Shown: positions 44,833 through 56,939, numbered from the stretch's first letter. The stretch is DNA of 64,000 nt from Amblyomma americanum (GCF_052857255.1 NC_135497.1:186410084-186474083); one strand, 5' to 3'. Translations and numbers: made by a program. The notes: generated by a model from the letters alone, not told the origin.

Positions 44833-47800
44833 GGTTTTCGCGCGTGCTGTCGGTGGAGCAGGCTTGTGCAGCTTCGTTGTCTTTCTCGTCAACCTAGCAT
44901 CTGTCTGATCATTCGATGTACGTTTCCAAGTTTCGTTTCTTCTTTACTTCAGCATTTTGCCCACTTGTGTTGCGGGCAGGGAAGAAGCGCGGAGGCTTCC
45001 ACATATCGCTCGAAAATCGCCCCGAGTGTGCCTCGCAACCGGCGTTAAGAATGAACGAAGTGGAGACAGTGCAGCGCCGCCTCAACTTTGACGCCGTTCT
45101 TACGAGTCGCGAAGCTGAGAATGCAGCGGCTCTCGCTTTGACCAGCGAGTTTGTTTAGCTCCGTGCGGGGCTTGGCACGTGCTGCCTGAGCCAAATGTGG
45201 AACTTGTGAATGTTGCGGCGGTGACGGCACTGCGGTCGTGGGAGCTTCTTCCGTCGTTTTGAGCTCTAAAAGAGACACGTGCGGTATCTCGAGTATTAGC
45301 CTAGAGAGAGGCTTTGCGTCGCCTAACAACTCGCAAGGTGTTAGAAAGCAGCGGGCAGCGCTGAAAGGGCAAGTACGATCGCAGCCCATTAAAGCGTTCG
45401 TTTTTGTTTCCTCCGTTTTTCCGTGAGCTGTATTTCCGTCGCAGTAAAAATTGTTGGAGCCAACAATCTAAAATCAGTGAGTGACAGTGGTTCTGCATGC
45501 GGAATTTTATCGTGTTTCCCGCAATATTTATTGCTCATTTAAGACAGAAACCTCGAACAGGCGTATTTTGTAGTTCAAGAAGACAAAGGAAATGGTTTTA
45601 AATCGTCACATTACCGACGGAAATGTGTCCAGTGGTTGACGCGGTAACTTTTTTTTTTTACATTTTCACGCGAAGGTATAGCAAAATATCGAAAGTTCTT
45701 TGCACGCTTCTAAGACCCGGAACCAGAAGAGCTTATTTGTCAGGCTGTTCTGAACTTGCTCGAGCAGTCCGTGTAGGCCCCCAACTTTAAACAAAATAAA
45801 TTCATTATCCATGTTTGGGAATGCCGTCTATTCGTGCCTATTCCGTTATGAGGCAAATCGAAGGAGGGGCATATTCACAGGGGAGTGTCTTCGCACGTTA
45901 TTCTCCCGTGGCAAAAGTGGAGATGGGAAAGTGTTACTCACGTGCGGCGAGAATTGCTTGACTGCGCGGAAGTGCCGTAGCTAGCCGAGCTTACGTCGAA
46001 GGAGCACGTTCTCGTACACCGCGGTTGCTCGTTCTGACAGGCGCGAAGCGGACGGAGGTCTCCCGTGCTTCCTTGTCCTCATGTGGAGCTGGCTCTCTTC
46101 GCGTGCTAGTGGGAACCCGTGCCAGCTGTATAGCCCGCGGAGGCGCGGCTTTACGGCCGCGTCGGCTTTCGCTTCGAGATGGGATGGCTCCGTCTCTGTT
46201 GCGTCCGCGGCCACTGGTGGTAGTACAGTACGTCGTACAGTATGTTGTGCAGGGAAAGACCGCGCCGGTGCTACGAGCAGCGTCCTGTGCTTCGATCACT
46301 GCCATGGCTGGTACGGAGAAGTCCTAAATTCAGTTTTCTTTCAGACTGCAAGCAGCCAGAGATAACAAGCGTGTTATTACCACTGGTTCCTTCAATTCTC
46401 AGCGGCACACCAAATCGCCATGCAGTTCACTGTTTTTTTTTAATTTTTTAAAAAATTCTGCTCTCCCTTTGTGAGAAAGCTTTTGTGTGATAACGGCCCC
46501 TCTGCTATGCAGGCGCGCTCACACGCACTCAGGCGCATGTAAGCAGGCATACGCGAACTTTGCTGTAGGGGCGTCGCTGTATTGAGAGTATTTCGTTTGT
46601 GGTGTCTGTCGCTGTGTAGTGCGCTGACCGCTTTGCTTTCATTTCCGCTCCGTTCTGAGGCCAATCTCTTTGCCTTCTGTGATCAGAACAGAGCGCCTGG
46701 CTGAGCGGTGGGCTGCACTGCATGCCGCTGCAGCGCACAGCCCTGTTCTGTTAGCTGCGCAGCTATCGATCGAGTAACATCCGGCGGACACAATGCCCGG
46801 ATGTTGCTCGTAGATGGTCGAAAGCAGGAAAGGCTAACTTCGCACATTGTTCATTGCTTACGTTATGGCCGTGTTTCTACCCCTGAAAGTATTTCGGCAA
46901 GCCAAGTCGCGTGTGCTGTTTTTTAGCCTTTGCTGCTTCGAAACCTTCTCAGTCTGCATGTGGACCCTTTTGTGAGGTTTCGACCTTATTGCAGCTTCGA
47001 ACAGTCCTGTATAAGTCTAAAAGAAGGACAGAAAACTTTTTTTTTCTGGGGGGGGGGGGGGGGGGGATTTCTAGAAACTGGTCCTAATTGTTATGTCCAC
47101 ATCACGGACTTTAATCGATGGACTCCAAAGCGGGCTTAAATGATAGTGCTGAAGCTGCGAGCGTTATGTTGTTGCTTAAACCCACGTTTCGGGTATGTCA
47201 CCTCGCTGTGAGAGGCTGGGTTCGCGCTCGAGTGCTTTGAACGGGAACAAAACTAGCATTACTATTGTCGCACGATAAGTCTCGCTGGCCATTCAGCAAT
47301 GTCGAAACGTGTTTTCGCCTGCGCACTCTCCTGTCCGGCGTGACTTAGTTTCGATGCGAACGACTGGGCGACGTCGCGCGCAGAGTTGCAGCTGCGAGCT
47401 TTCGTGAGTACAAACAAGCCCCCGCGAGAGTTGAACGACGACAATGTCCGATATCGGGCGATGGCCCGCGTGTCAGTCCTCACACGTGAGGTTACCCTGG
47501 AATGCAGGACATATCGGCTGTACTTCAGCGCCTGCATACAGTCGCAGTTTTAACCGCATTTACGCTGCGTTTTGTCCAGTTTTACCCTGCGGCTGCCAGT
47601 TTATTCGTAGAAGCTCTCCGAATTAATGTTCTAGTTTCTGCATTCTTTCCTTGGTGTCGTTAGGCAAATCCTTTTTGGCCATCTTTGTTCTATTGTGGAC
47701 TTTATTACACCAGGAAACCTTTTTATTTTTCACTCATCTAAGCACTCCCCTTTTATGCCCTGCGACAATAAACACTGCTTAAAAAAAAAAAAATCCCGCT

Positions 47801-49036
47801 TGATGCAAAAGTGAACGGGGTGCTAGCCACTTCTCTCTTGACTTTTATATAAAGCACGCCAGGCAGTACTTTACGCAGTGCTGAAGAAATCTTGTATATA
47901 TCGACGCCCAAGCTTCAGGCGCAACAGTGCAGGGCGGAGAGAGAGAGGGTGTAAATGGGCGAAGTTACGAGTCTGGGAGACGTCTGCGCCACCGAGCATC
48001 GGCGGGTGCGCGTGCTTTGCCGCCGAGCGAGGATGTCGTGCAGTGCAGCTGTGTCTCTTGAGCGCAGGGGGTGCCGCCTGCGCCGCTGTCGCTACGTGAC
48101 GCAATGCCGCCCTGCTCTTACGCTGTGTCCGGGCTTCGCGTCTCCTCATGTCGTCCTAGCGAATGCACTCGCGAGCCGGTTTTCGCTGTGTTTGCGATTG
48201 CTCTGTACTATTTTTACCGTGCGTTTCGCAGCGCGTTCAATCCGTCGAGCGCTCGTTTTCACTATGTGAGGTATCCTCATTTCGTCTGTCGTTTTGCGTT
48301 CTGAGGTTTCTGTTTCGCTCGTCGAGCAGTCCTGCCTCTGTTTACTCGACGCGAGCGGCAAGTTTCATAATCCGGCCTCTCGCCTACGTCCCGCATCGGT
48401 TGCGGCATAGATTTTATGAAACCGTGGCGTGGAGCTGGCTGAAAGCCAGCCGCCTGAGCTGTCTGCTTCGCGCCGGAGGCAGTCTGGCGCCAGTGCAAAC
48501 AAGAAAGGCCCCAACCTTGGAGACTCACCCCGAGCTTTCGCTCCTGCGTGGCGGTCGTTTTCCTTGACTGGTGCTGGAGCACGGCGAGGTGCTTCTCAAT
48601 CGCGGGTGCACTGTGGAACAGGGCCGAGCACAGCGCGTCTACCTTTGGCAGCTGTTAGCGTTCGGGAAAAAGGACGGAGTGTGTTGGCTGTCCAGAAGTG
48701 CCAACCATGCGTCTTATGGACGCTGCCGTTGAACGCGGCACGTAGCGGTCCCAATTCCCCTGCGAACGATCTTTGCGCAGACTTTCGGGAAGGCGCTGGG
48801 GTAGCGGTCTTTTGTGGCGCCCCCCCCCCCCCTCCTTTACTTTTCTGTCAGCGACAGTACAAACGGTAAGAAAAAAAAGTTCTGGTGGAGGCAGTGCCAT
48901 GTAGCGTTGCAAGAGCAAGCCAGGGACACGTCCGGCTCATATCGGGATGACGCGTTCGTTGGATCTGTGAATTCCAATTAGGAATGACCAATGCTGCATA
49001 CATGTGCCTTAACCCATCAAGTGCATCCTCCATATA
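44833..49036. other. Intergenic, no recognised gene
   Basis: A 19-base G run is at 47048-47066 and a 13-base C run at 48820-48832. A short frame from 45050 (MNEVETVQRR..., 35 codons) is intact, but I cannot assign it. Other frames are overlapping and motif-free. Confidence 0.35.
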
Positions 49037-49425
49037 CACACTAAACAAATTCTCACCCTTTAGGGTGCAAATCAGCTGTCCCCAGACGAACACCCTTTTG
49101 GGTGCTAAAAAGGGTGCAAAGATCAGCACCCTTCAGGAAGGCTGCAAAGCATGAAAGTTTCGACGGCGCGCATCAATGCAAGGCTTTTGCTTCATGGGTG
49201 AATCAATGTGGAGCACCCTTCCAACATGCATTCGTAGAGGTGTTATGGAAAAATAGTACCCTTTAATGAGGGTGCAACCATTACATCCTCTGAAGTATCA
49301 CTAAGTGCACCCTTCATTAAGGGTGCTGATCTCTGCACCCTTCTTTAGAACCGAACAATTGGAAAAGGGTGTTCGTCTGGGGACAGCTGATTTACACCCT
49401 AAAGGGTGAGAGATTGTTTAGTGTG
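49037..49425. mobile_element. 389-bp MITE with 63-bp TIRs and TA duplication
   Basis: The terminal 63 bases at each end are inverted copies with three mismatches. They start CACACTAAACAA and include ctcaccctttagggtg and cagctgtccccagacgaaca. Similarity continues inward to about 105 bp. TA flanks both ends. The interior and TIRs are packed with AGGGTGC / GCACCCT units in both orientations (about a dozen). No coding capacity. Confidence 0.9.
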
Positions 49426-49440
49426 TACCGGGTGTTTCAC

Positions 49441-49928
49441 TTAAACGGGCTGTGAAAGGGGGTCTCAACAAAGATGCGATGTGGCTAGGATGCTAAAGGA
49501 CGCTGCTTCACAAATATCTCCCAGCAAGATTTTTTTTTAATGCGCTTCGTAAAAGCTGAGTTATCTGTAGTCAAAATTTCAATTTCCGCATCTTCGCGCC
49601 TTTCTCTCTCTCCTCTCGTCACTTTTGGCACACTGAAATTTCGGCGCTCCTTAAGCCGGCCCCCCGCACTCGCCCCCTCGGCCGGCTGCCGATGCGCGCG
49701 AACCAATGCTAGCAGTCGGCTGCTGACGTAACGAGCGCGGATTGGGGCGTAAGCGCAGCACCGCAGGTCGCCGCTAGGCGCGGAAGCGGGCAGTTTTAAA
49801 AATTGTATTGTAAATTATCGGCTCGCTTTTGAGTTCTTGTACGCGGCATGAACGCCCGCTGGCCTGTACTCTACATAATGCGAGCATTTTATAGCCAACC
49901 TCAAACACCCTTTTCAAGGACCCTTTAA
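49441..49928. mobile_element. TIR element, family F3, copy 2
   Basis: It begins ttaaacgggctgtgaaaggg and ends in an inverted match (ccctttaa). The left half aligns with 21900-22110: ggacgctgcttcacaaatat, agctgagttat, catcttcgcgcctttctctc, ctcctctcgtca. This copy lacks the LINE found in the other and shows what the undisturbed element looks like. Confidence 0.65.
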
Positions 49929-49942
49929 GGTGTTTTGCAATT

Positions 49943-50190
49943 AAAAAAAAAAAAAACTTTTGAGTTAGAAAGCACAAACCCAACCAAGTAGGGTGCCTCG
50001 ATGGGCCAGCGCCACGAGCGGGCATCCGGGCACCCTACAACCAAGAATCTTGTGGCGACCCTGACCTTGAGGGGGCAGAAATAACATACATATTGCCGCC
50101 ACTGGGTTTCGAACCCGCGGCGACGCGAACAAATCAGCTTTCGCTGGCCCCTGCACGAGAGCACTATGCTATCGCCGCAGCCGATCACGC
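49943..50190 (-). repeat. tRNA-derived SINE, third family
   Basis: The minus strand reads gcggcgatagcatagtgctc (A-box region), then a B box (cgcgggttcgaaaccc), then a body containing tcagggtcgccacaagattc and ggttgtagggtgcccggatg. It ends in caaaag followed by a T run. It differs from the other families in both head and body. Confidence 0.75.
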
Positions 50191-50434
50191 CATGTGCTGT
50201 TGTTGTTGTCCTCTGCAGCACACTCTCGCGCTGTGCAGTGCACATCAACTTCCATCTGCGGCGCGAACAGATCACATCAGCTTAACCTCGATCGGAACTT
50301 AACCCGAGTCTAATATCGTCGCCAGACGCGCCGACGACCCGGCTAAACAAAACCATGAGCCAATATGGCTAAACACGTGCTTTGGCACGTCTACCCAGTT
50401 TAACTACGTTAAAACCCTACCACTTTTTTTCGCA

Positions 50435-50940
50435 TAACATTGTCAGCGGTGCAGCGCATGAGAACACAGCTATGGCGTGCTGGCTAGTAGGCTGGTTAAC
50501 TAATATTAAGTAGTTAACTTTAACTATTACTGTTAGCCTTCTTATTTACTGAGAGGCGTGTACCTCACCTTAAATAATATCCATATCAGTTTTTAGAATG
50601 TCGAAAACTCAGTTACCCTCGGCGCTGTGGCGCAACAAATTTCCGCTACGTCGCGCCAAAATACATGCCCTTTCGAGAAGCTTGCAGGCAAAGCAACCTC
50701 TCCAGTGCACGTAACTCGTGGAAGCAGCCAACATTTCTTGGGCCGCAGCGCCGAGTGTAACAGCGTTTGCGAAATTCTATAAACTGGTATGGGTATCATT
50801 TACTGTGGATTACATGCCTCCCAGTAAATAATGAGACTAATAGTAATAGTTCAAAGTTAACTACTTAATATTAGTTAACCAGCCTACTAGCTAGCACGCC
50901 ATAGCTGTATTCTCATGCGCTGAACCGCTGAGAGTGCTGC
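50435..50940. mobile_element. Foldback element, family F2, copy 1
   Basis: The left arm tcagcggtgcagcgcatgag, gctatggcgtgctggctagt and aggctggttaactaatatta is repeated inverted near 50850-50935. The same arm sequence forms the arms at 54770-55535. Outer ends are unclear. Confidence 0.7.
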
Positions 50941-53252
50941 TGCTGTACATACGTGGTAGTTTTTTTTTACGGAACGGTTAGATTTTGGCATGTTTGGCGC
51001 ATGGTGCGCACCCGCCCTGAAAAGTTTATGGGGCACGAAAGCCGTGAAGAAAATGCGTTTTCTTTTTCCTGCGCTCAGTGAGCAGCCTGGAATTGAGTCG
51101 TGCACGGTGGTGCTCCCACGTGCGCGCGCACAGTGCAGTGTTCAGTTGGTTTATGCGTTCGATGGTTGCGACAAAATTCAGCCTTTTCCTGAATTCGATG
51201 CCCAGTAAACATGTTTCTTCGGGTGTACGTTGTTGAATTGGTGCGTGTGTCTTCAAAGGGGGCCAGGGCGACATTTTTGTATTTTAAACGCCCGCATTAA
51301 CGAGCGTCTTACGAAGTGCACCGGCGATACAGGAGCGGTGCTTGTAGAGAGAGGCCTGCCTGTTTCGACCAGGGCAAAGCGGCAAATGCCTCCTAAATGT
51401 CCCCCCCCCCCCCCCCCTTTCAGCCAGTGGCGTCGAAGATTGTCAGGACGCAGCGGCTAATCGGGTTAATCCGTGGTTCACCCCCTTGCACAAAGGCTAC
51501 CGCAAACCTTCTCTCCCCGACACTGGACTTTCATGGCTGGCCCTGAAATTCTCTAGAGGGTATTGCCCTGACAGACGTTCCCAGCATGCAATCGCACCCA
51601 TGTTTCCCGTGTATCCGCCCTAACAACGTCGTTATTATAAGTGACAATTTCTACGTAGCTGGTATTGCTAACGCCGGAAATAACGTGAGCGGACGCTCAG
51701 AATAAAAGGGAAACAGTTATTTTTGTAACTCGTTGAAGCAATACCTTGGGCTTGTCTGCGGGTCTTGGAGAAAAGCCCAGAGGCTTTGGAAGCCCGCCGC
51801 TCTGTGGGCAGTCCTTGCAAAGCGTAGTACTTGTTATGGCAACATTGGGCCGCGGCAGCCATATTTCTTCCCAGCCCGGGGAAAAGGAATGCGGTGCTCT
51901 GAAAACTTATCTTGTGACTCTGCCTTGCAGCTTGCGATGTCGCGCTAGCGGCTGCAAAGGGATTAGCCACGAAGTCGTGACAATCAGTCGACGCCATTGT
52001 CTGTGGGGGGGTGCTGTAAGAGGCCGCCGCTTTGTCCGGCGAGGCGTGGCTGGGTGAAAATTGCAGCGGAAAGTACAGTGCGCTTGCAAGAACTGCCGCG
52101 TTCTTGCCGGTGTTTTTCCGTAATACTCGGTGACGTGTCTGGCCAAGTCTCTCGCCGGGATCAATGTTCGGCACCGTCAAGCACCACTCGGTGATAATGC
52201 GGGTGATATAGGGAACCGCTGAGTGTGATGCAGGACTCACGCAGGCTAGTGCTTTTCACGGTTGCAGTGCTGCAGCTTTAGCGTCGCGGGAAGAAAGAAA
52301 GGAAGGAAAAAAAGCAATCTCGCATGTCCACAGTTGTTTGTTTTGTTACATTCTTCTTCGGGAGCAGAGCGCACTGGCTGCTCAGCTATTGTGAAGATCA
52401 CGAAGTGGCTGCCGCATCGTGCTTCTCTCGCGTCTCGTTGCAGCAGTATATCTCGAGCCGTGCAATTGGATAGCTACGCTACGACGGCAGTTAAGCGTTC
52501 GCTCCGCGGAGGCGTATCGCTCTTTTTTTTTTTTCGGCTTTCTTTGGAATCTGTTCCAAGTCTCGCGCGTGCCTGCGTTTTTCGGCGGCAGTTATTGACG
52601 TGTTCAGAGCGCGTCTCGCTTTAGTGCACGGCGCGCCATGCGCGATCGGCCGACTGTAACTTAACGCGCACCACAAGCGCAGCTGACTGCGCTTCTGCGC
52701 GTCTTTCTTGTCCTCTGTCCCCGCCTTGTTCGGCTTTGCCTGTCTCCAGCCGGCGCCGACACGACGGTACCGCATCTGCCTGGACCCGCCGAACCCGATT
52801 CCTGTGACCGATGCCAGCGGGCGAACACAATGGCGCACGAGCTCGCGGTACGAGCAGTACTGCGGCAAGAAGTCACTGGATCCGTCCTGTGCACCGCATT
52901 TGAGATGGCCGTGCGGTTTTTTCCGCACTTCGCACGGGCTCTTGGGCACTGCTTCGGTATCCAGAGACGTCGGCACGCATTCCGTTCCGAGCGCCTTTGT
53001 CCCCTCGACGTCTGCAGTCACGTACACAGTTTCGGTCGTGTGTGCGCGCGATTCATTCCGTGCCAGAAAATTTCGTCCGCGACGCTGTCGATTGGGCGCC
53101 GCGCGATTGCCCATAGAAGCTGGAAAGTGCGCTTTCAGCTTAACCGGTCGCTATTTCGCAAATACTGCTTAAGGCAGTAGTGATGCCCGTTTTTCTTCTT
53201 CTAGCCGATGCGCGCAGACGCTTGCCGTGCGACACTGACACCCCTGCATCTG
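50941..53252. other. Intergenic, no recognised gene
   Basis: A 17-base C run is at 51401-51417. Overlapping long frames at 52491-53114 minus (207 residues) and 52708-53172 plus (154) exist, but neither contains a motif I recognise. Confidence 0.35.
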
Positions 53253-53328
53253 GCGTGGCGGGCCGTCTGGCTCACCGGGGCGAGCGCCGAGACGCTAACG
53301 CCCCGGTGAGCCAGACGGCCCACCACGC
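53253..53328. repeat. 30-bp inverted repeat with 16-base loop
   Basis: Arms 53253-53282 and 53299-53328 are inverted copies with a single mismatch (core gccgtctggctcaccggggc). The strongly GC-rich stem would be very stable in RNA or single-stranded DNA. I see no gene to which it belongs as a terminator. Confidence 0.9.
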
Positions 53329-53389
53329 AGCCTGAGACCGAATATGGCGTTAGGTGGCGCGCCTGCGCTTCTGGCTTTACCCTACGGTG

Positions 53390-53625
53390 GAAGCAGCGGG
53401 GCTGATTTGATTTATCCAAGGCATTGTTGGGGCTTAAGGACAGTGAAGGGAAAGTAGATTTTAAGCGGGTAGAAGTAACCAACCGAAGGTTGTATGATTG
53501 GTGGCTAAAATCAAGAGAAGAGTAAAATTTCATAAGGCATGGCTAGGCGGCTTGAGCCACCGCCCGATTTAAAGGGTTCAGCCGTATCCATCCATCCATC
53601 CATCCATCCATCCATCCATCCATCC
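53390..53625 (+). repeat. 3' end of a dispersed repeat with (ATCC)n tail
   Basis: It carries aaccgaaggttgtatgattg, gcatggctaggcggcttgag and ccaccgcccgatttaaaggg, ending in about ten ATCC units (53586-53625). I recognise the last block as a common tick dispersed sequence that always runs into this microsatellite, consistent with a retroelement tail. Type uncertain. Confidence 0.55.
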
Positions 53626-54769
53626 TGTCTTTCCTTTCTCATTCCTCGTTGACGCTGAACGAGGTGCTCCTTTACGCTGCTCGCTGTACCGCGTGGGAAG
53701 CGGCGCACGAATTCAATCTGTGCGTGTTTTTCTTCTTTAACTGGCTGTCGCTTTGTTGATGGGGTCGGATGCTCCAGTGGTCGCTTGCTCGCGTACCGAC
53801 GATCGGCGACTGTGGAATGCGTATGGAGCCCTAATTGCTGTTCGTCGGGTGACGCTATTATAGCTGAGTGTGTTTTGTCGTCGTGAGGGTTGACGAGAAC
53901 AGTGCATTGATGCTGACGCGTGTCATGAGGAGAATTCGGGCCAAGCTTTTTGCTGCTTATCCGCAACGTGCGTAGCGTTCGCCGCAGGCTTGTCGAGAGC
54001 GTCACCGAAAGGCGCGTCTGTCCCAAGGTCTGGAATACGCCAGAGATAACGCAGCGCGCAGCTTGTCTGCCGTCCGCGCAACTTGATGTCTGCTGCTGCC
54101 AGTGTTTTCCCCTGTTGTGGAGTGGGTAATTGGAAAGTACAGGACTCGGCGCTCTCGTGAATGCAAACTCGGAAATTAGTGTTTAGTGGGTAGAGGTAGT
54201 TGCCTGTTTTCCGTCGTCCTGAGCACCGCTTGAGGGAACGCATTGAGCTTTTTTTTTCTGTTTCTGATTACGGGGGCGGGGGGTCAGTCCTGCAGCAGAT
54301 TTAGAAGTGAGCGCATGCAGTCTTCTTTGCAAGCAGTCAACGTTTTGAACTCGCTTGTGGTGACCACTGTACATGTTGCTTGGCGCACGCAAGAGCATGG
54401 CTTTTTGCATGGACCTAAGCTAGCATGCCTTTGCGAGGCCACCCTGCGAGGCCACCCTGCTGCACATTCGGCCGTCACGTGCTTCCTATTTAGTCTGGCC
54501 ACAGGAAGCACGAAAACCCGGCCCCAATGTCGGCAGCAGCTACGGTCTTGCGGGCTATAATACCAGGCCTTGTACGATCTCGGGATGTAAGGGCCCTGCA
54601 TACGGACACTAGAATTGCCATTAGGCCTCTGCAGTGGGTGGCTTCCTTGCGTCAGTCGCCTCGTTAAACACTCATTGAGAATTTTATTTCAGGTTCGTCC
54701 TCAGTGTTCTGGCATTTTCCTGCGCGGGGCGAAAGTGAAGCAGTCATTTCACTGAGCACGCTTTTTATG
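53626..54769. other. Intergenic, no recognised feature
   Basis: A direct duplication 'gcgaggccaccct' occurs twice at about 54434-54459. Otherwise nothing was recognised. Confidence 0.35.
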
Positions 54770-55535
54770 CAGGGTGTTTCACCTAAGACTGTCGGCAATT
54801 TAAAAAAAAATAGGCTTTTTTCGAGTTAGGAGAGCGCATTTTTCGGCATAGCACTGTCAGCGGTGTAGCGCGTCAAAGCTAGCACGATGGTTAACTAGTA
54901 TTAAATAGTGAAGTTAACTATTACTTTTATGCTCCTTATTCATTGAGAGGATGTTAGCCCACCGCAAGTAATATCCAATGGAATTTTGCAAGTCCCATTC
55001 GCGTCGTCGCTGCAGAGCACGCAATTTTGGGGCCACACACGGGCGAAACCGAAACCACGCGGCTGGAAAGAGCGCTCTAGCCACGCCTACGAACGCTCGT
55101 CACTCAGCGGTGCAGGTGTCACAGGTGCAGCGCTTGACGGAGCGGCGAGCGGGCAGAGAGCACGTGACAGGTGCGCCGGTGTGTGACGGAGGCCTGGCTA
55201 GAGCGCTCTTTCCAGCCGCGCGGTTTCGGTTTCGCTCGTGTGCGGCCCCGAAATTGCTTGCTCTGCAGCGACGACGCGAATGGGACTTGCAAGATTCCAG
55301 AAACTGAGTGTGGGTATTACTTGCGGTGGGTCACAAGCCTGCCAACAAAGAAGCCTAAAAGTAATAGTTAAAAAGTTAACCGTTTAATACTAGTTAACCG
55401 GCCTGCTAGTGTTAGCACGTCTTAACTGTATTCTGACGCTCTACACCGCTGACGATGGCGTGCTGGAAAAAGCGCTCTTCTAACTCCAAAAGCCTATTTT
55501 TAAAAATTGCTGTCAGTCGTACGTGAAACACCCTG
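54770..55535. mobile_element. 766-bp foldback element, family F2, copy 2
   Basis: It starts CAGGGTGTTTCAC and ends GTGAAACACCCTG. The two halves are inverted copies over most of their length, through caatttnaaaaaaatagg, gttaactagtatta, gtaatatcc/ggtattac, caagtcccattcgcgtcgtc and tggaaagagcgctctagcca. They meet near 55110-55190. The whole is one large imperfect palindrome with no coding sequence. Confidence 0.85.
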
Positions 55536-56939
55536 TGATGTGTCGACGGATTGTCTAAACGCTTACGCGCGCTCGCCGCTTCATTATCAGCAGTTTGGAA
55601 CACCATTTTTGCGTACGGCTTTGTTCTTGTTGTATAGCTGCGCGAGGCGCACCGCCGTTGCTATGCGCGATGCAGAGCTGCACAATGGGTCTCGCGTGCC
55701 TGCTTTGACTCCGCTAGTTACGACTCTTCCGAGTGTGCTGTTCTCGTGCCAGTCGCCGCGCAGGCATGCGGCGTCTCGCATTGTTCGAATGTGCTCGCAC
55801 ACTCTCGTCGCGCCGGGTCGTTTCACGGCGCGGCTCTGCGTGATTGCAGCCATTACTTTAATAGTGTATTCCCAATCACTTCTTCTCTGGTTTTCGTTTG
55901 TTGAGGGCAGAGCTCGTTTTTTGTGTCGGTCTTCGTCGTGCTAGAAGGCAGTAGCCGCAATTCTTTTCGCAGGGGTGTGGGAGAGATGTGTCCGGCTCTT
56001 GGGAAAGGAAGATGGAGATAGAGAGAAAAAAAAACTGTCTCTGCTTTGTGTCTTCCACGGTTCGGAATGCACGGGCCTCAACCCGGTGTGTCACCTCCTG
56101 TAGGAAAGAAGCGCAACGGGTCTCGATGTAAACGGAAGCAGCATCGATCCAGGTCCATGGTATTTACCGAGGGCACATGATTCGCCTTCGGTGCCTTAGG
56201 ACGCAGTGCAAGCGCGTAACTGGGGGATATTTTTCTTTTTGTCGAAGGTGACGCCGCGTTTGTAGAGCAGTATTCTCGCTATGCAGATACATGCTTGCAG
56301 CGTCTTGCTGCGGGAGCGGCGCTGCGTGGGCGCGTAGCGTGCTCCCTGGGTGGTGGCGGTGCCTTGCGGGAACGGCGGCGGCACGTGGCCGGGTCGTGCG
56401 CGCTAAGCCGGTTACGTGAGCAGCCATCCGTTATTGCCTCAGAGCAGCAGTACGGGACTCGCACTTCTGTGCGCAGAAGCAGCTCGTATGCTTATGTTCC
56501 TCTTCAACGCCGCTTAATTGTCGCCGACCAAGGCGCCGCCGGCTGAGATCCAGGAAGCGCTTCACGTGAGCGCGGCTGTCGCGAAGGCGTCTTTTGCACT
56601 TCCTTCTTTCTGGAACGTCTCTGCTTCCCCTGCCTTTGAAGTGCTGCCAACTCGGCTCGTTTGTTTTTCTCCGTCTTCTGCGTAGTCGCGTTTATATCGT
56701 GTGCGTCCACGTGCATGATGAGAGGCTGTATCGAGACTCGTTTTAATCGGCGCTGCGGCGGCCGAGAGAGCATTGGGGATAGCAGCGGCGGGAAAGGGGA
56801 AGAGTGATATGGAAAAAGGAAGAGCGCCAGAAGGGTTAAAGAAAGAGAAAAAAAAGAGCCACCTATTGCGTTTCCCGTCTCGGTTTCCAGCGTCGGCCGA
56901 CGGCTGGAGGCGCTTTTTCTTTTGTTGGAGCATACGTCG
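55536..56939. other. Intergenic region upstream of PEPCK
   Basis: GC-rich. Minus-strand frames overlap the promoter (56562-57191, 209 residues), but with no motif. No upstream exon was recognised. Confidence 0.4.

Noticed and set aside
49430..49440. Start of a third F2 foldback element (GGGTGTTTCAC)
   Set aside because: Only about 11 bases match the F2 end and the following sequence belongs to family F3, so the match may be coincidental.
52491..53114. 207-residue minus-strand frame with a 154-residue plus-strand frame opposite
   Set aside because: Both strands are open at once, as happens when stop codons are rare by composition. Neither product resembles a family I know.
53586..53625. Regular repeat array considered as CRISPR
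   Set aside because: It is a plain (ATCC)n microsatellite with no spacers, in a eukaryotic genome.
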